Assembly: GCF_000203795.2 (NCBI RefSeq)
Contig: NW_006281112.1
Span: forward strand, 154,370-218,369
DNA: 64,000 nt
Source: Batrachochytrium dendrobatidis JAM81
Lineage: Eukaryota; Chytridiomycota; Chytridiomycetes; Rhizophydiales
Direction of reading: 5' to 3'
Under the pieces are notes generated by a model, which had not been told where the DNA came from, made no database searches, and saw nothing but the letters and a program-made list of their open reading frames with translations. A program made the position numbers and the translations under genes. Every line of letters starts with the position of its first letter. The first letter of the stretch is position 1. Below, in pieces: positions 37,301 through 49,628 of the stretch.

Positions 37301-39383
37301 CTCCGCGAGTCTTGATCTGAGCCCAGAAGAACGCATGACACCAGATGAGGAAAGATTTAATATTTTACCAGCTGTGTATAACAGATCTATCAAACCATAC
37401 CTGCTTACTAACACTGCCCATAAATTTACTAAATCTACAGGCTGTTGGGCATGCACTATTAAAAATGGTTAACATCATGGTTCGTGAACAAAACTTTATC
37501 ATTGATTTTTTCAGCATTATTAAAAGCAGCGAGTTGTCAAATGCTGCAAGTACTCTGCAGATTTCTGCAGAAGCAACCTCTTCAATTTTATCAGTTTCGC
37601 TTCAGTCTTGGCAAGAAGACCTTGGTAGACCAAGAGAACCTGTCAAGGACCCAAAGGCTCAAAAAAGAATCCAGTGCGTGATTTTGTATTGTGAAACATT
37701 AAAATACAGCTTTGGAGCGATCATTTGCTTTAAATGAGTATTTTAATCTTGTCATATGTACTAAAATATAGCCATACTATGACTAATTTAAATATGTGTA
37801 TATCACAAATAATAGAGAAATGATGGAAGGCATCTTTGAAGATACGCGGGAGCAATTATTAGGCACAATTGAAAGCGGCTTAAAATATGATCAATCATTT
37901 TCCGTTGGAATGATGGTCCATATTGAATTTTACACGAAAGAGTACGCCAACACCTCACATGTATTTGTAATCAATCTTTTAGAAAATCTCCAAAAGCGTA
38001 CATCGGCAATCTTTGAAAAATTTGTGGTATGGTCATGCTTAAAATAACATTAGACTATATAAATGCACTTGCTTTTTTCAAACGGCGACTTATTTAATGT
38101 GTATATCTTAGATTGAGCAAATCAAAGCAGTCGAAGACACTAAAGTTACACTCCGAAAAAGAGGTGGCATTCTCCCTTTTGTTAAAACTTTTCCGGTATT
38201 ATTTTATGAAATTTTATCAAAGATTTAAACTACTTAATAGCGTTATTGAATGCAACTAAAGACGTATAATATTTTGTTTAAATAATAGAGGTTTGTTGAT
38301 CGAATGGAAACTATGCTATCCAACTGGGATGGGATCGCTAGGAAAACTGTAGATAAAGCATATTCCAGGATTATCAAAAGCATATTTGAAACATTGGACG
38401 CAGTTGCACAACAAGCTGGAAACGACTCCAAGGCAAACAGCGAGGAAAAGGACTCATTGAACATACACATTCTCAATGTTGGCAAGTGTTTAAAAATGTG
38501 TTTTAGCTGAATTCTTTATTCAAGATACTTTTACACCAACATTGATTAACATTAACTGAATTTAAACATGATTATTTTAGAAAATATGCATCATTTCCAT
38601 GCTGAAGTCCGTGCACGAAAAGTGCCTGGTCTTGATAATTTTGCAAAGCAAGCCAAAGTTCTTTACGATGTTAATTTAGAGGCATACTGCAAAGTTGTTA
38701 TTAGAAAACCGCTGGGAAAACTTTTGGTAAGCGCCATAATTCATTGTTTTTACAATCATTATGCGATATTATTTAACATTGAATGTGAACCGCCGGTATA
38801 TCCACCAATGTTTAGGAATTTTTTGAAGGAATCGAAGGATTATTAAAAACAGGTCCGATTGAGGAAGTGCCTTATCATATTCAATACAGCAAATCTGCTG
38901 TAAAAGATATTATTCGAAAATATCCAGGAAAAGAGGTATACGTTGGAGATTTATTTTGAGCATCTTCAGTATTAACCATCAAGCTATTTTACTGACAATC
39001 CAAACGCGCATATAATTAGGTTAAAAAAGGTTTAGAGGCACTATACAAGCGTGTTGACAAACATTTTACTGAAGAGGAGGGATTGCTTCAGGTCGTATGG
39101 CGTGGAATACAGGAAGAGTTTACTCGACAGTTACGTCGCTATGAGGAATTGATTGCAAAATGCTATCCAGAGGTGTCTGTTCGCCTAGACTTCACCATGG
39201 TATGTAATTTATCACAAACCATACATTTAACTGCATCTTTTCTATAATTTGTATGAAATTAATATAGAATAGCATCAATCTTTACTCACTGTACTATTTA
39301 CTAACTAAACCCGGCTATCACTCTATAAATAATTGTAGGAAGAGCTTCTTGGGTTCTTTTCAGAATTGGCACAGGCTCACTAA
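34315..39383 (+). CDS. SEC3: Exocyst complex component Sec3
   Basis: Exocyst subunit that marks exocytic sites at the plasma membrane; its N-terminal PH-like domain binds Rho GTPases and PIP2 in yeast. I traced twenty exons (34315-34603, 34814-34926, 35002-35094, ... 39020-39199, 39339-39383) totalling 3120 nt, or 1039 residues. Seen: an N-terminal acidic run ([11 protein letters not shown]), the PH-like block ([40 protein letters not shown]), then [36 protein letters not shown], the start of the helical-rod region typical of Sec3, and [10 protein letters not shown] and [13 protein letters not shown] near the end. The intron at 38482 starts with GC. The chosen ATG is the first in frame. Confidence 0.93.
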
Positions 39384-39867
39384 GCAAAATGAACAATTAA
39401 ATAATGGGATTGGTCATATATATTTGTTGAGTAGCGAATCACATGATTGGATGGATCAAATGCTGATGACTTTGCAAGACACACTTGATTAAATGATGGA
39501 ATGCAATAAAAGCAGCTATTTTATGAAACTATTGAACTTCAATAGCAACTACAAAGGAGTTGTTGCAGGAAACTCGATATGCTTGTAAACAAGTTCAGAT
39601 ACAAGTACAAATGAGGGATCAATAAAGAATAATATACTAAATGTCATTCTCAAACAATATTAATTAAAAGTAGCACTACTGCGGTATCTACTTTCTAATG
39701 TAGGTCTACTTTTACATATTTGGTTACTTTGAATGGCACGAGATTGCTCATGTCTCGAAAAGCTTGATAACTTTCTACCAAGAAAATTTTCAAACTTGCA
39801 ACATTTCACAGCTAAACGACGTATACGAAATCAACTAAACTTTTGAAATAGTTTAATAATCCTGTGA
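39384..39867. other. 484-bp spacer, no gene seen
   Basis: AT-rich sequence between the SEC3 stop and the SPAG6 start codon, both on the plus strand. It should contain the SEC3 terminator and SPAG6 promoter. I see no repeat, RNA gene or coding frame in it. Confidence 0.5.
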
Positions 39868-42342
39868 ATGGCATCCAATACTCCTGCAACAAGCGCAAGA
39901 GTGGTACTTTCAGTATTTGAAAAATACCAAAAAGAGCGACTGCTATTTGTCCAGACTGTTGCCGACTTGGCGTCGCGTGAAGGCAATATTGATGCTCTAC
40001 AGAGTGCTGGGGTGATGTCGCTGCTGAGGCCTCTTCTCCTCGATAATATTCCGGCAATTCAACAGGCTGCAGCACTTGCTCTTGGTCGCCTTGCTAATTA
40101 CAACGAGGAGCTTGCTGAGGCAGTTGTTGAATCTGATATACTTCCACAACTTGTTTATTCTCTTAGCGAACAGAATGTACGTGGTTTGAATTATTAAATT
40201 TCAATAGAATAATTTGGTGATTGGCATAATTGTAGACTCCAATATAGCCATAGTGACTCTATTATTTTGACAAGCGCAACCAAATGTAGTCAATCTACTC
40301 TATTGTCACTTGCGTTTAGAAATACTGTTTTAAATCATCATGCTTTGTTTTTATTCCGAGATTGTACACGATATTGACTATTTACTCATGGGTTTACTGG
40401 TGCATTTATACATTCCAGCGTTTCTATAAAAAAGCCGCTGCATTTGTTTTACGTGCTATTGCTAAACATTCGGCTGGTTTGGCTCAGTCTGTCACGGATT
40501 CCGGTGCTCTGAATGCACTTGTTGCTTGTCTTGAAGAATTTGACCCAGGAGTGAAAGAATCTGCAGCTTGGGCATTGGGGTATATTGCTCGTCATAATTC
40601 TGGTAAGCTATTTTATTATAAAAACAAACTGAAGTGCCATATACTTTATTGATTGACAATCGTCTAATCCTATCTATGCTACGATTGCAATGGCAATGAA
40701 ATTTCTAGAACTCGCGCAGACTGTTGTTGATGCAGGTGCTATACCGTTACTGGTTTTATGTGTCCAAGAGCCAGAACTATCTCTTAGACGCATTGCAGCT
40801 TCAGCACTGAGTGACATTTCAAAACATTCTCCAGAGGTAACGTAAATTGACTGGATCGATAGTGGTTGTAGTGAGCAGATTGTTGACAATACATTTAAAC
40901 AGCTTGCTCAATCGGTGGTGGATGCAAACACAATTTCGTTTATCACCCCATTACTGTCTAATCCGGATGCCAAACTGCGTCGACAAGTGTGCTCAGCGCT
41001 ATCTCAGATTGCAAAACACACTGTAGATCTGGCAGAAACCGTTGTAGATGGAGAAATCTTCCCCAATGTCCTTACTTGTCTTAAAGATACCGATGGGTAT
41101 GTCAAAAAGAATGCTGCTACTTTGATCTGCGAAATTGCCAAGCATACTCCAGAGGTAAATCTGCACCACCTTGTTTGTACTGTATATCAAATCGCGGTTT
41201 TATTATCTGAGATATACACCTTCAATAACCAAGGTGAATGGCCTATGGTCAGCTAAATGATAAAATCGTACTCATCTATTTTGAATTCCAACTCATAAAA
41301 TAGTTGGCACAGCTAATTGTCAACTCTGGAGGAATTGCTGCCGTGGTTGATTATGTCAACGAAACATCTGGAAATGCCAGTCTTCCTGGTATCATGACCC
41401 TTGGCTATATTGCAGCGTTTTCTGAGACTTTGGCTCTTTCGGTAATTGTTTCCAAAGGCGTTCCTCCGCTTTCAAATGCACTGGTTTCTGAATCTGAGGA
41501 ACACATCAAGGTATGGGTCGATCATTTTGTGAAAATATATATTCAACCAAGAAAAAACACATGGAAGATGGCAGTGTATATCTGACACCAAATCTTTTTA
41601 GGCTGCCTGTGCTTGGTCGCTTGGACAAATAGGTCGCCATTCTCCCGACCATGCCAAAACTCTTGCTGACCATGCTGTGTTGCCCAGGCTTCTGAATGTA
41701 CTCACTATGGCTACCGAGGATAATGAAGAGGCAGGAGCTGATCTTAGAATCAAAACAAAAAGAGCCTTGAAATGTATCTTGGAAAAGTCGCTACACATGG
41801 ATGCTCTTGAGCCACTTCTTCAGCTCTCTACTCCGCCTAGCGTTTTGAAGTATGTTGCTGGACAGTTTGCAAAAATCCTTCCTCATGATGTTGCAGCGCG
41901 CCGTGCCTTTGTTACATGTGGAGGTTTACAGCGCGTGCAAGATATTGCAAACAGTTATAGCTCATCTACTCAGCAAGGTGGTACCCTTCCAAATGGACTT
42001 TCTGGAACTAAAATGGGCGAATACATTCGTATAATTAACGAATGTTACCCAGAAGAAATTGTGCGCTACTACTCCCCTGGGTACTCTGCTACACTTCTTG
42101 AAAAGGTAATTTACCGATCTAAATCCAAATAGTTTGAAATCAGTTGTGGCTAAACAGCAACTCATCCAACTTTTATTATTATTGCTCTTTCTACCCAGAT
42201 TGATGAATACAGCCATATGCAAGATTTGCCTACAGCCAATATGGCTGGAAAGGTTAAAAGCGTGCACTCTAGTGTTGCTCAGCCTATAACTGGCACGGGA
42301 CCTTCTATGAATGACACAATTCCACAAAGTGTTCTTGTTTAA
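39868..42342 (+). CDS. SPAG6: Axonemal central-apparatus armadillo protein SPAG6/PF16
   Basis: Armadillo-repeat protein that stabilises the C1 central microtubule and is needed for flagellar beating. Exons 39868-40176, 40419-40602, 40709-40836, 40903-41154, 41304-41510, 41602-42105 and 42199-42342 give 575 residues. Seen: VFEKYQKERLLFVQTVADLA, then eight or so ARM repeats (AALALGRLANYNEELAE, AAWALGYIARHN, AASALSDISKHSPE, AACAWSLGQIGRHSPDHAK) and the C-terminal NECYPEEIVRYYSPGYS block characteristic of SPAG6. Animal proteins are about 510 residues; the excess here is a Gly/Ser-rich C-terminal tail. It marks an organism with motile flagella. Confidence 0.96.
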
Positions 42343-42402
42343 TTTGGCAACACTACCTAATAAAGGAAATGATCAGATAAAATGATATTTTTTGTCAAGC
42401 AT

Positions 42403-44011
42403 TTATTCCTTTGTTGTGGAAAGTTTTGATATTTGATTCAAGAATCTCTGGCGTTGATCCAACAGCATTCTATCAAAATCGCCTGATAGACCTTCCAATA
42501 GCTCAGATATATTTTCTAATGCAGTTTGCTTTAATTCGTCGGGTGGAAGAACCCCAAGAATATCGGCTGGAATGTATAAAAATAACAGTTATATCTCAAA
42601 CTCCATTGTATTGATGCAGACAAAGAAAATATTTAAAGTCTTACGAGTATACGACAATCCTTTGACGTCCAATATTCCAGCTTTGGTTTGCTCTCGCGCA
42701 GCTTTTTCCGCCTCGTGCACCTCAAATGTGTCTGCATCAGATAATGGCAAGGCTGAAAATGGTATTTCAAGAGCTACTGGCCAGCTGACCTCTTGTTTCT
42801 CTTGATCATTATTAAAGACATAATGAAATAGTTTAAAATGCTGAAATAACCTAATGATTTTAATTAGGTAGAAACATGTGGGTTGCTGTTGGTGAGTATT
42901 ATGCATTTTGAAAATAAATGAACTTGGCAATAAATCTAGATTGGCAAAGCAAGGATTATTTACGTGGTCATTGCATAATCAATAATGAGTTTGCATTCTG
43001 CCGGCTCAAATATACTGCTGGTAGGATCTTCAATTTGATTAGTACTATTGGCCAATATTGCAGGTGATGATGGCTCAGCTAAGCTGTCAAACAGCAATTT
43101 TTTAAACTCTGATAGTGTCTGCGTATGAGTCAAGGATTTTTCTAAAGCCAAGTTGCCATATTTATTGCAATGTTACGTGGACAAACAAGATGGTTTAAAA
43201 TATGAATCATTGAAAAATAAGCTTTTTTGATTGATCTACCTAATGACTTGTCCAAGGTCAGTTTCATGATAGAAAAAAAGACACTGATCTGGATAGGAGA
43301 AAACTTGTTTTCCTTGGAAAAGCTAGAGTATGGTTTAACCCAAATGAACAAAGTTGGAATATAGTTAATTTCAGTTTTTATGATTTGAAATGCAAATACT
43401 ATGTATTTTTAAAATTGCACACATGATACATACTAATAATTACTATAATAAAACGACATTAGGATGCTGCATTGTATATCGTCCTTCCATAATGGCATAC
43501 CAATAATCTGTGCCAGCTTTCTAAACAAGGGAAATATTGTATATTATAGATAGTAAATAAATAGCTGATTGGGAGAGTATAGCTGCACATACCCCAACTC
43601 ATCATCAGGTTCGCAAGCCTTCAGCTCATCAATATTCTCTTGGGTAAGATACAACCATGATAAAGACGCATCTCCTTCTTTTGGTCCTTTAGTCTATTTT
43701 GGTGATGTCGGGGCATAATCCTTGAGTAAAAATTAACAACCATTGGACCTAACAGCAGGTCTCATTCCATGAGTACCAAATTTAAAAACTATTAAACCTG
43801 CCTCTACTGTTTCGTCAGTGGCATCTTCGGCATCTCGGAGTTTACCTCCTTTTGCAGCCTTGGGTTTTCCAATTGAGCGAAGCTCTGAAACCGTACTTCG
43901 TGATGATAATCCACCACTAGCCGGTCGTTTTTCTTTTATGCTTGCAGCTATTACTTTGGTAGTAGGCCGAGGAGGCACAGGCTGATTAGAAGTGGTTTTT
44001 TTCATATTCAT
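42403..44011 (-). CDS. CFAP119: Ciliary protein CFAP119/CCDC189-like
   Basis: Seven minus-strand exons (44011-43754, 43693-43593, 43520-43434, 43322-43240, 43141-42964, 42850-42645, 42566-42403) join in phase to 358 residues. Seen: a basic Ser-rich leader, SWLYLTQENIDEL, LAQIIGMPLW...SFYYSNYYFS, KFSPIQISVFFSIMKLTL, IFEPAECKLIIDYAMTT and LFQHFKLFHYVFN. The order and spacing match the animal CCDC189/CFAP119 family (F-S-x-x-x-x-SVLLS, then F-x-x-x-x-x-ITDY, then YFRHFKLYKYVF). It converges on SPAG6 with 60 bp between stops, so two flagellar genes sit side by side. The family call rests on remembered motifs. Confidence 0.78.
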
Positions 44012-44247
44012 AAACTAGCTGCTAAAACTACTATTACAATATCGACTTTAAACTTGCAAGTTCAAGATGGCGGACGCGCCAAATGTTGCTACGCGTTGAG
44101 GTTAATTAACCAAAACCAAGAATCTGTACATATTCTTTTACATAACTACTACAAGTATGTGATGGCTCAAATCCCTTCATGGGTAGCAAATTATATTGCA
44201 AAAAATGATATGAAATATATGCCTCGTCAATAAGCAGCATGAAATCT

Positions 44248-45582
44248 TCATTTCTTAGCCTTTTCTGCTGCAGCAACAACAGCTGGTGCAGGAGCATCGG
44301 AAAAGAGGGCCTCGCGTTTAGCGGCAACACGTTGTGCACGACGCTCACGAGCAGCCTTGGTCTTAGTGCGATAAGCCTGGGCTTGGTCACTAATATCGGT
44401 TAAAAAAAGCAAGATATTGGCGTTAGAATGATTTTAAAATCGCTAGACATGATCAAGCTGAGACACCCAATAATTGACTAGAATTGTGATTATTAGAAAC
44501 TTACGCAAGAACTTTGACACGAGCATTCTCAGCCTTGGCCTTGTGGATGTACTCCATCAAGACACGCTTGTTCTTAAAGACATTACCCTTGGACTTTGTG
44601 TACAGTTCATGGTACCTATTCAAAACCAACCCAAAAAAACATAAGTACAAGTTCAGGACTGACAATACACATGAGATGATGTTGGAGATCAAAAAAGATC
44701 TGTAAATTAGCCAATCGACTTACAAATGCCTGTCAATCTTTCCAGTCTCCCTGTACTTGCGAAGGAGACGACGAAGAACACGCATGCGACGCATCCAGAG
44801 GATAGCTGTGGGCATACGGGCATTAGCAGTACCACGACGCTTACCGGTACCAGAGTGACGACCTAGACGCTTGGCAGCAGCCATTGCACGAACACGGTAA
44901 CGGGACTGAGCTACAACAGGCTTGCGGATGATCAAACCATCATCGATAAGTTTGCGAATGCTTTGACCTAAACAATGCAAACCAATCCAACCATGAGTAT
45001 AATTGAAAAACAGCTCAAACAGACTAGCCGAAATAGCAACCAGATTCATAAAAACGGAAAGCCTTACGAGAGTTTGAGGCAGAGATTTCCATGATCTCGC
45101 TAGGATCAAGCCAAACCTTGCGCTTGCCACACTTAAGGACAGCAGAGGCGAGTCTCTTCTGGGTTGTGAGGTTAGCCCTATAAAAAGAAAGAGTGAGCAA
45201 GATTTATCAAGCCGAGTAGTATAGAAGGAGCCAGCGACAAGACTGTACAACAGTTTGTAAAAGTAATGATTGGTATTCTTGACAGGAACACGGCATCATC
45301 TACAAGTCCCATGGGCCAAGTAGTATGATTACTGAATGAACGGCTAGCACTGTGGTTGGGATTCAAACCCCATTTTTGCAAAAAAATGCACCAAAACTAA
45401 ACCAATGGAAGATCCCACTTCAGTGACAGCATGTGCAAGTGACCACAAGTAGAATCAATCAGCATTCTCCAGAAACACCAAACTCATAGTCATTCCGTGA
45501 AATACAATTATCCACAAGTGCGATAGCAGTCGACGGAACGTATCATGTCAAACCGACCAGAAACCATACAAAAATCTTACAT
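44248..45582 (-). CDS. RPL19: 60S ribosomal protein eL19
   Basis: Large-subunit ribosomal protein. Exons 45582-45581, 45177-45068, 44967-44724, 44615-44505 and 44389-44248 give 202 residues. Seen: [77 protein letters not shown] and the basic C-terminal helix. The start codon is cut by the first intron: AT lies at 45582-45581, directly followed by the donor GTAAGA, and G opens exon 2. The first intron is 403 bp, long for this genome, as is common in ribosomal protein genes. Confidence 0.96.
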
Positions 45583-45762
45583 TTGCACAGAGAGTGTAAA
45601 AAGAAATCAAGCGAAAAACAAGCTGTTGGCAGGCTTGCAGTTGCTGCAGAAGAAAACACCTGCTTCCCCGTGACTTTGAAGTTGAACACCCTGAATACTG
45701 TCATCCTTGTCAGGCCAAGCACATCGAATGCTCATCCAACTCATACATTGTTGACATTACCA

Positions 45763-46071
45763 ATGACATATCGATCGACTCATCCACCCACTTCAACCAG
45801 AAAATCTCCGCTGGTCAAAGTTTTGATAGGATGGTGAGCCTGTTTATTGATGTAGCAGCTAGAATATCAGATCCATCAGCCTTGATTACGTCCTATATAT
45901 ACATGATTGATACTCTAGTACTTTAAGCCTAACAGTTTTGGATGGGTTTGCTTTAGGGGAGCATTCGCACTGGTTGGCTTTGCCGCCTTACAGCTCATTA
46001 AATACGATATTTTGTCAAGGCGCAAGGCAGAGCATCGCAAAATGCTGGATGATGCAAAAACTGGACAATGA
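45763..46071 (+). CDS. Small single-pass membrane protein, 61 residues
   Basis: Two exons, 45763-45833 and 45957-46071, joined in phase across a GTGAGC...TTTAG intron. The product begins MTYRSTHPPTSTRKSPLVK, has one transmembrane segment (VLIGWGAFALVGFAALQLI, about residues 20-38) and a charged tail (KYDILSRRKAEHRKML). The basic stretch before and charged coil after resemble small mitochondrial inner-membrane assembly factors, but I know no specific family. Divergent from RPL19, with 180 bp between the starts. Too short for routine ORF cut-offs. Confidence 0.7.
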
Positions 46072-46114
46072 GTCTACTGGAAATATACTACCACATGAAC
46101 CAGGGATTATTTCA

Positions 46115-46746
46115 CAGCTGTATTCACAAAATGGACTATTTTGTATTTATTTTGCAGTGATTACCTTTTGCTTTGGGATAGACAATGACCAAATAATCGT
46201 TACGCTTTCCTACTGCAAATTGACATTCCCAATTCTTCAATAGACATTCTCGATTCTTCAAAACACAACGTTCATTATATGATGCACACAGTCAGACTAT
46301 AATTTTGAACTGAGATTATCCACACTTTGCATAACCACGTATTGTACGATCACCAAGTTTAAACCCAGATTCATTCATTACAATCCAGATATTGGATTTG
46401 ACTTGTCAAACTTGACCTTGTACTCTAGAATCTTGGATGGCTCTAGTTCAAGAACCCAGATTACATATCTTGGAAATACAACAGCTGCTTCTATGCCAAT
46501 CTCCCAATATTGTAATATTCGGCTTGGATGAAACGAGAGTTGGAGATTGGACAAATATGGGATTTATTGAAACCGTAATGTGAACATTTGCTCAGTTTAT
46601 ACAAAAATGAGCAAAAGCCAGTAAACTTTACGAGTTTAAAGGGCACAATGTTGTCCAATAAATGTGGTGACATCAATCATTTCATGAGACTAGCTGTTTA
46701 TGTATTGGCACTATTATTTAATGATACATCTTGCTGAATACAGCGG
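46115..46746 (+). mobile_element. MITE-like TIR element, copy 3 (longest)
   Basis: About 632 bp between the small membrane-protein gene and the F-box/WD40 gene. The left end CAGCTGTATTCAC and the right end GAATACAGCGG, followed by TA at 46747, are worn inverted repeats. The inside carries the family's shared words (TTCATTATATGATGCAC, TTGTACGATCACC, ATTTCATGAGACTAG, TATTGGCACT) plus an extra central part also present in the RFC2 intron copy. No transposase frame. Confidence 0.7.
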
Positions 46747-46896
46747 TAACTGAATTATTACATCAATCTTGACTCTGCATTGGGTCTACTTTGCAAAAGA
46801 CGCGATTGTTGGAAATATAGTTTCTCGATAAAAGTCAATGTATCGTTGGTTATTATGTACGTCAAAATAACTTCATGATCAGCAAACCCGATTGTT

Positions 46897-49408
46897 TTAT
46901 TTTGCATCCCATATCTTTACAGACCCATCCGTGCTGCTAGCGACAATACAGCCATCATCAAATGCTACTCCAGTAAGAACTCTACCCATTAATGACTTTG
47001 AATGTCCTATAGATATATTTGTTGATGTCTGGCACACATCTGTAGGCTGTGATTGACTGTCAGTCGCCGCTTTGGCCTCTTGGTCAAGGCTTTCCTGTCG
47101 TCCAACTGGCGCAGACAATTTCAAAGTTGCGTCTTGACGTGGTCCGTCATCTGCAGCGTCGCTGATGGCATTGAGTTGGTAGATCATTTTACCAGTGCGA
47201 TGATTCCAAACAGTGCACTTTCCTTCAGAGCCAGCACTCATCAATCTCCAGTCATCCGCACGTACACACAAAGACCATTTTCCTTGTGCTACCTTTTGAC
47301 TATTTGTATTAAGGCGTTGTGGGCTGATTTTTGAAGCGCCATGTTCAACCATGCATGTGTTTGCTGTAGATGATTGAGAGTCAAATTCAAAATGTGATGA
47401 AGCATCTGCCGAGGTTTTCTGGCATAATGGCATTGATTTGTGCGAGTGGTATATTCTGTTTAAAAAAAAGGTATTAGGATGAGATGCCCATTCTGAAAGT
47501 TGGTCATATCCTACACTTTGGATTTTAGAAACCAATGGAATATTATGTACATCATAGAGGTACACGATTCCAGAGAGCATTCCAAACAATAGTCTGGAAT
47601 CGTTAAACACCAACGATGATACGGGGTCGGAGCGCGCATGTGGGTTTTTTATCTGCGATTGGCCCATGTGTTTGTCAATTAATGTAAGAGGAGCATCTAG
47701 ACAAGCATGATCTAAAAAATACGTTGCTACACAGTTTCCACTATTTTATAGCAAGGAGTTGTTATGCATAAAGCTGGCATTAATACGACTATACTTTCTC
47801 ACAATGTATCGATCTGTATAATGGCAATTTACCTACCTTTTAATATGCCAAAACTTGATAATTCCATGAAGATCTCCACTAATCAAGATTCCATTATGAA
47901 AATCCAATGATTTGATTCCACCCGTGTGACCATATAAAGTACGGATATTTATACACGACGACTGAGATGCTCGAGTTGTACGATCGACAGTACTCATAAC
48001 TATGCCATTGGGTTTTGACAACTTTTGTGATGCTACAACGGACGACGACGTTGTCATTTTATTGTGGTCCATGGCAACGCCACAATCAGAAAGTGAAATG
48101 TCTGATTTTTTGAATGAAGAATGTGATTTAATGATATGCATAGCTGTCTTGCGATTTTTGTCTTTGTGCTTATCATTTGTTCTGCGGTAAAGGGTAGTGG
48201 TGTCAACTGGTAAATCAGACGGATCTGGTTGTACACCGACATTTACCATGTCCCAAATCTTTATAGTTTTGTCTTCTGAACCTGTAATTAAACAATTCCC
48301 AACGTATTTCAAGCACGTTACTGCTCCAGTATGTCCAGTTAGAATGTGCTGTAATGGCCCATCGTCTTTATTAAGCCAAATTCTGATTGTTGAGTCTGCA
48401 CTAAATATAATTTTCATCAAATAGTGCTATTTTAATTTAAAAGAAACACATGCTATATTGATTGTAGCTAGACTAGATTGTGTGATTCAAAAGCAATTCT
48501 CACCTTCCAGTACATACCTGTTGTTTCATATCAAAATAATTGTAATACTGTTAATATATATTTATATTTCTAGACATAATCTGTATGCAGTATGGGATTG
48601 TAGTCGAGATTTAGTCGCGACTGACCTTGTCTTTGTCGAATTGTACGGTCAATACAGCCTCGTCATGGCCTTTCAAGGTTCGTAGACACTCACCTGTACT
48701 GACTGAGCTAATTTTGCAAGTTTTATCTGTGCTTCCGGTTCCGATATACTTTCCATCAAATGCAAGTGTCAGGATCCCTAGTGTATGCGCTTGAAAGGAT
48801 CTATACTTGAACTTTCCGCTTGCCCAGCGACTCATAAACGACAAACGCTTTGCATTGGCTGTGACGCTTTTGGTTGATTGAAAAAATACATCTACCATGG
48901 ACTGTAAGCCAATCATTCCATAAAGCTGCTCCCATAATTTCTTGTTAGAAACAGCTCGATTCCAAGCCCATGAAACTTGAGCAGACGTGCCTAGATCTCG
49001 TGGATGGATATAGATGAGTATCATTTGAGAAATGTTGAGAGGAAGTAGTGTGATAAAGTCACGATGCAACATAGGTATTACTGTTGCTAGGAATTGCATG
49101 TCTGATGGATCACAACACTTTAACAACTGATGTAGAAATTGGCATCGTTGGGTCAAAGTGAGATGTGGAAACCTATGTACCATCAATAAAGCAAGGTTGT
49201 CGTCATGGATTGGATCTATACGGCTATTGTTTTCTTGTTTTGGAATATCTTTGGACAAATGGATATGCGTTGCTTGTGAACAGAGCGAGGTGGAATACCC
49301 AGCTTGAGGATGGTGCTTCGAGTCGGAGATATCCAAAGTTGATGTTGACAGAGGTTTTATTTGTAATGAAGACATACTTGTATTATAAGGTGTTTCAATG
49401 AATTCCAT
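46897..49408 (-). CDS. F-box and WD40 repeat protein
   Basis: Likely substrate receptor of an SCF ubiquitin ligase. Exons 49408-48626, 48517-48504, 48400-47837, 47813-47803 and 47726-46897 sum to 2202 nt, or 733 residues. Seen: an F-box at about 118-160 (LLPLNISQMILIYIHPRDLGTSAQVSWAWNRAVSNKKLWEQL), then WD40 repeats (GTGSTDKTCKIS, CTGSADSTIRIW, ITGSEDKTIKIWD, ISGDLHGIIKFW, ASSTDGSVKIWD) broken by long Ser/Lys-rich inserts. Two exons are tiny (14 and 11 nt); both have GT/AG borders and are needed to keep phase. The blade order recalls Met30/FBXW7-type proteins, but the long inserts prevent an orthologue call. Confidence 0.85.
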
Positions 49409-49628
49409 GGTCGATGCGCAAATGTGTCATTCCCCAATGCTGATTCGTAGTCAAGATAGATTCTAGACGGGCACTATAACCAGACTTTATCAAACGCGTT
49501 CAGATTGAGGTATTGATATTTAAGCGGAGTTTAGGGGAAAGCACAACTATATAAAACCAGTCATTTAATGCGTTAAACCAACATCAACCTTTGATTATAA
49601 ACGACACTTTTAATATAGGACACATTAA

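Noticed and set aside
45290..45380. Possible tRNA or snoRNA in RPL19 intron 1 (GGGATTCAAACCCC)
   Set aside because: The T-arm-like stem has no pairing acceptor ends; nothing else supports an RNA gene.
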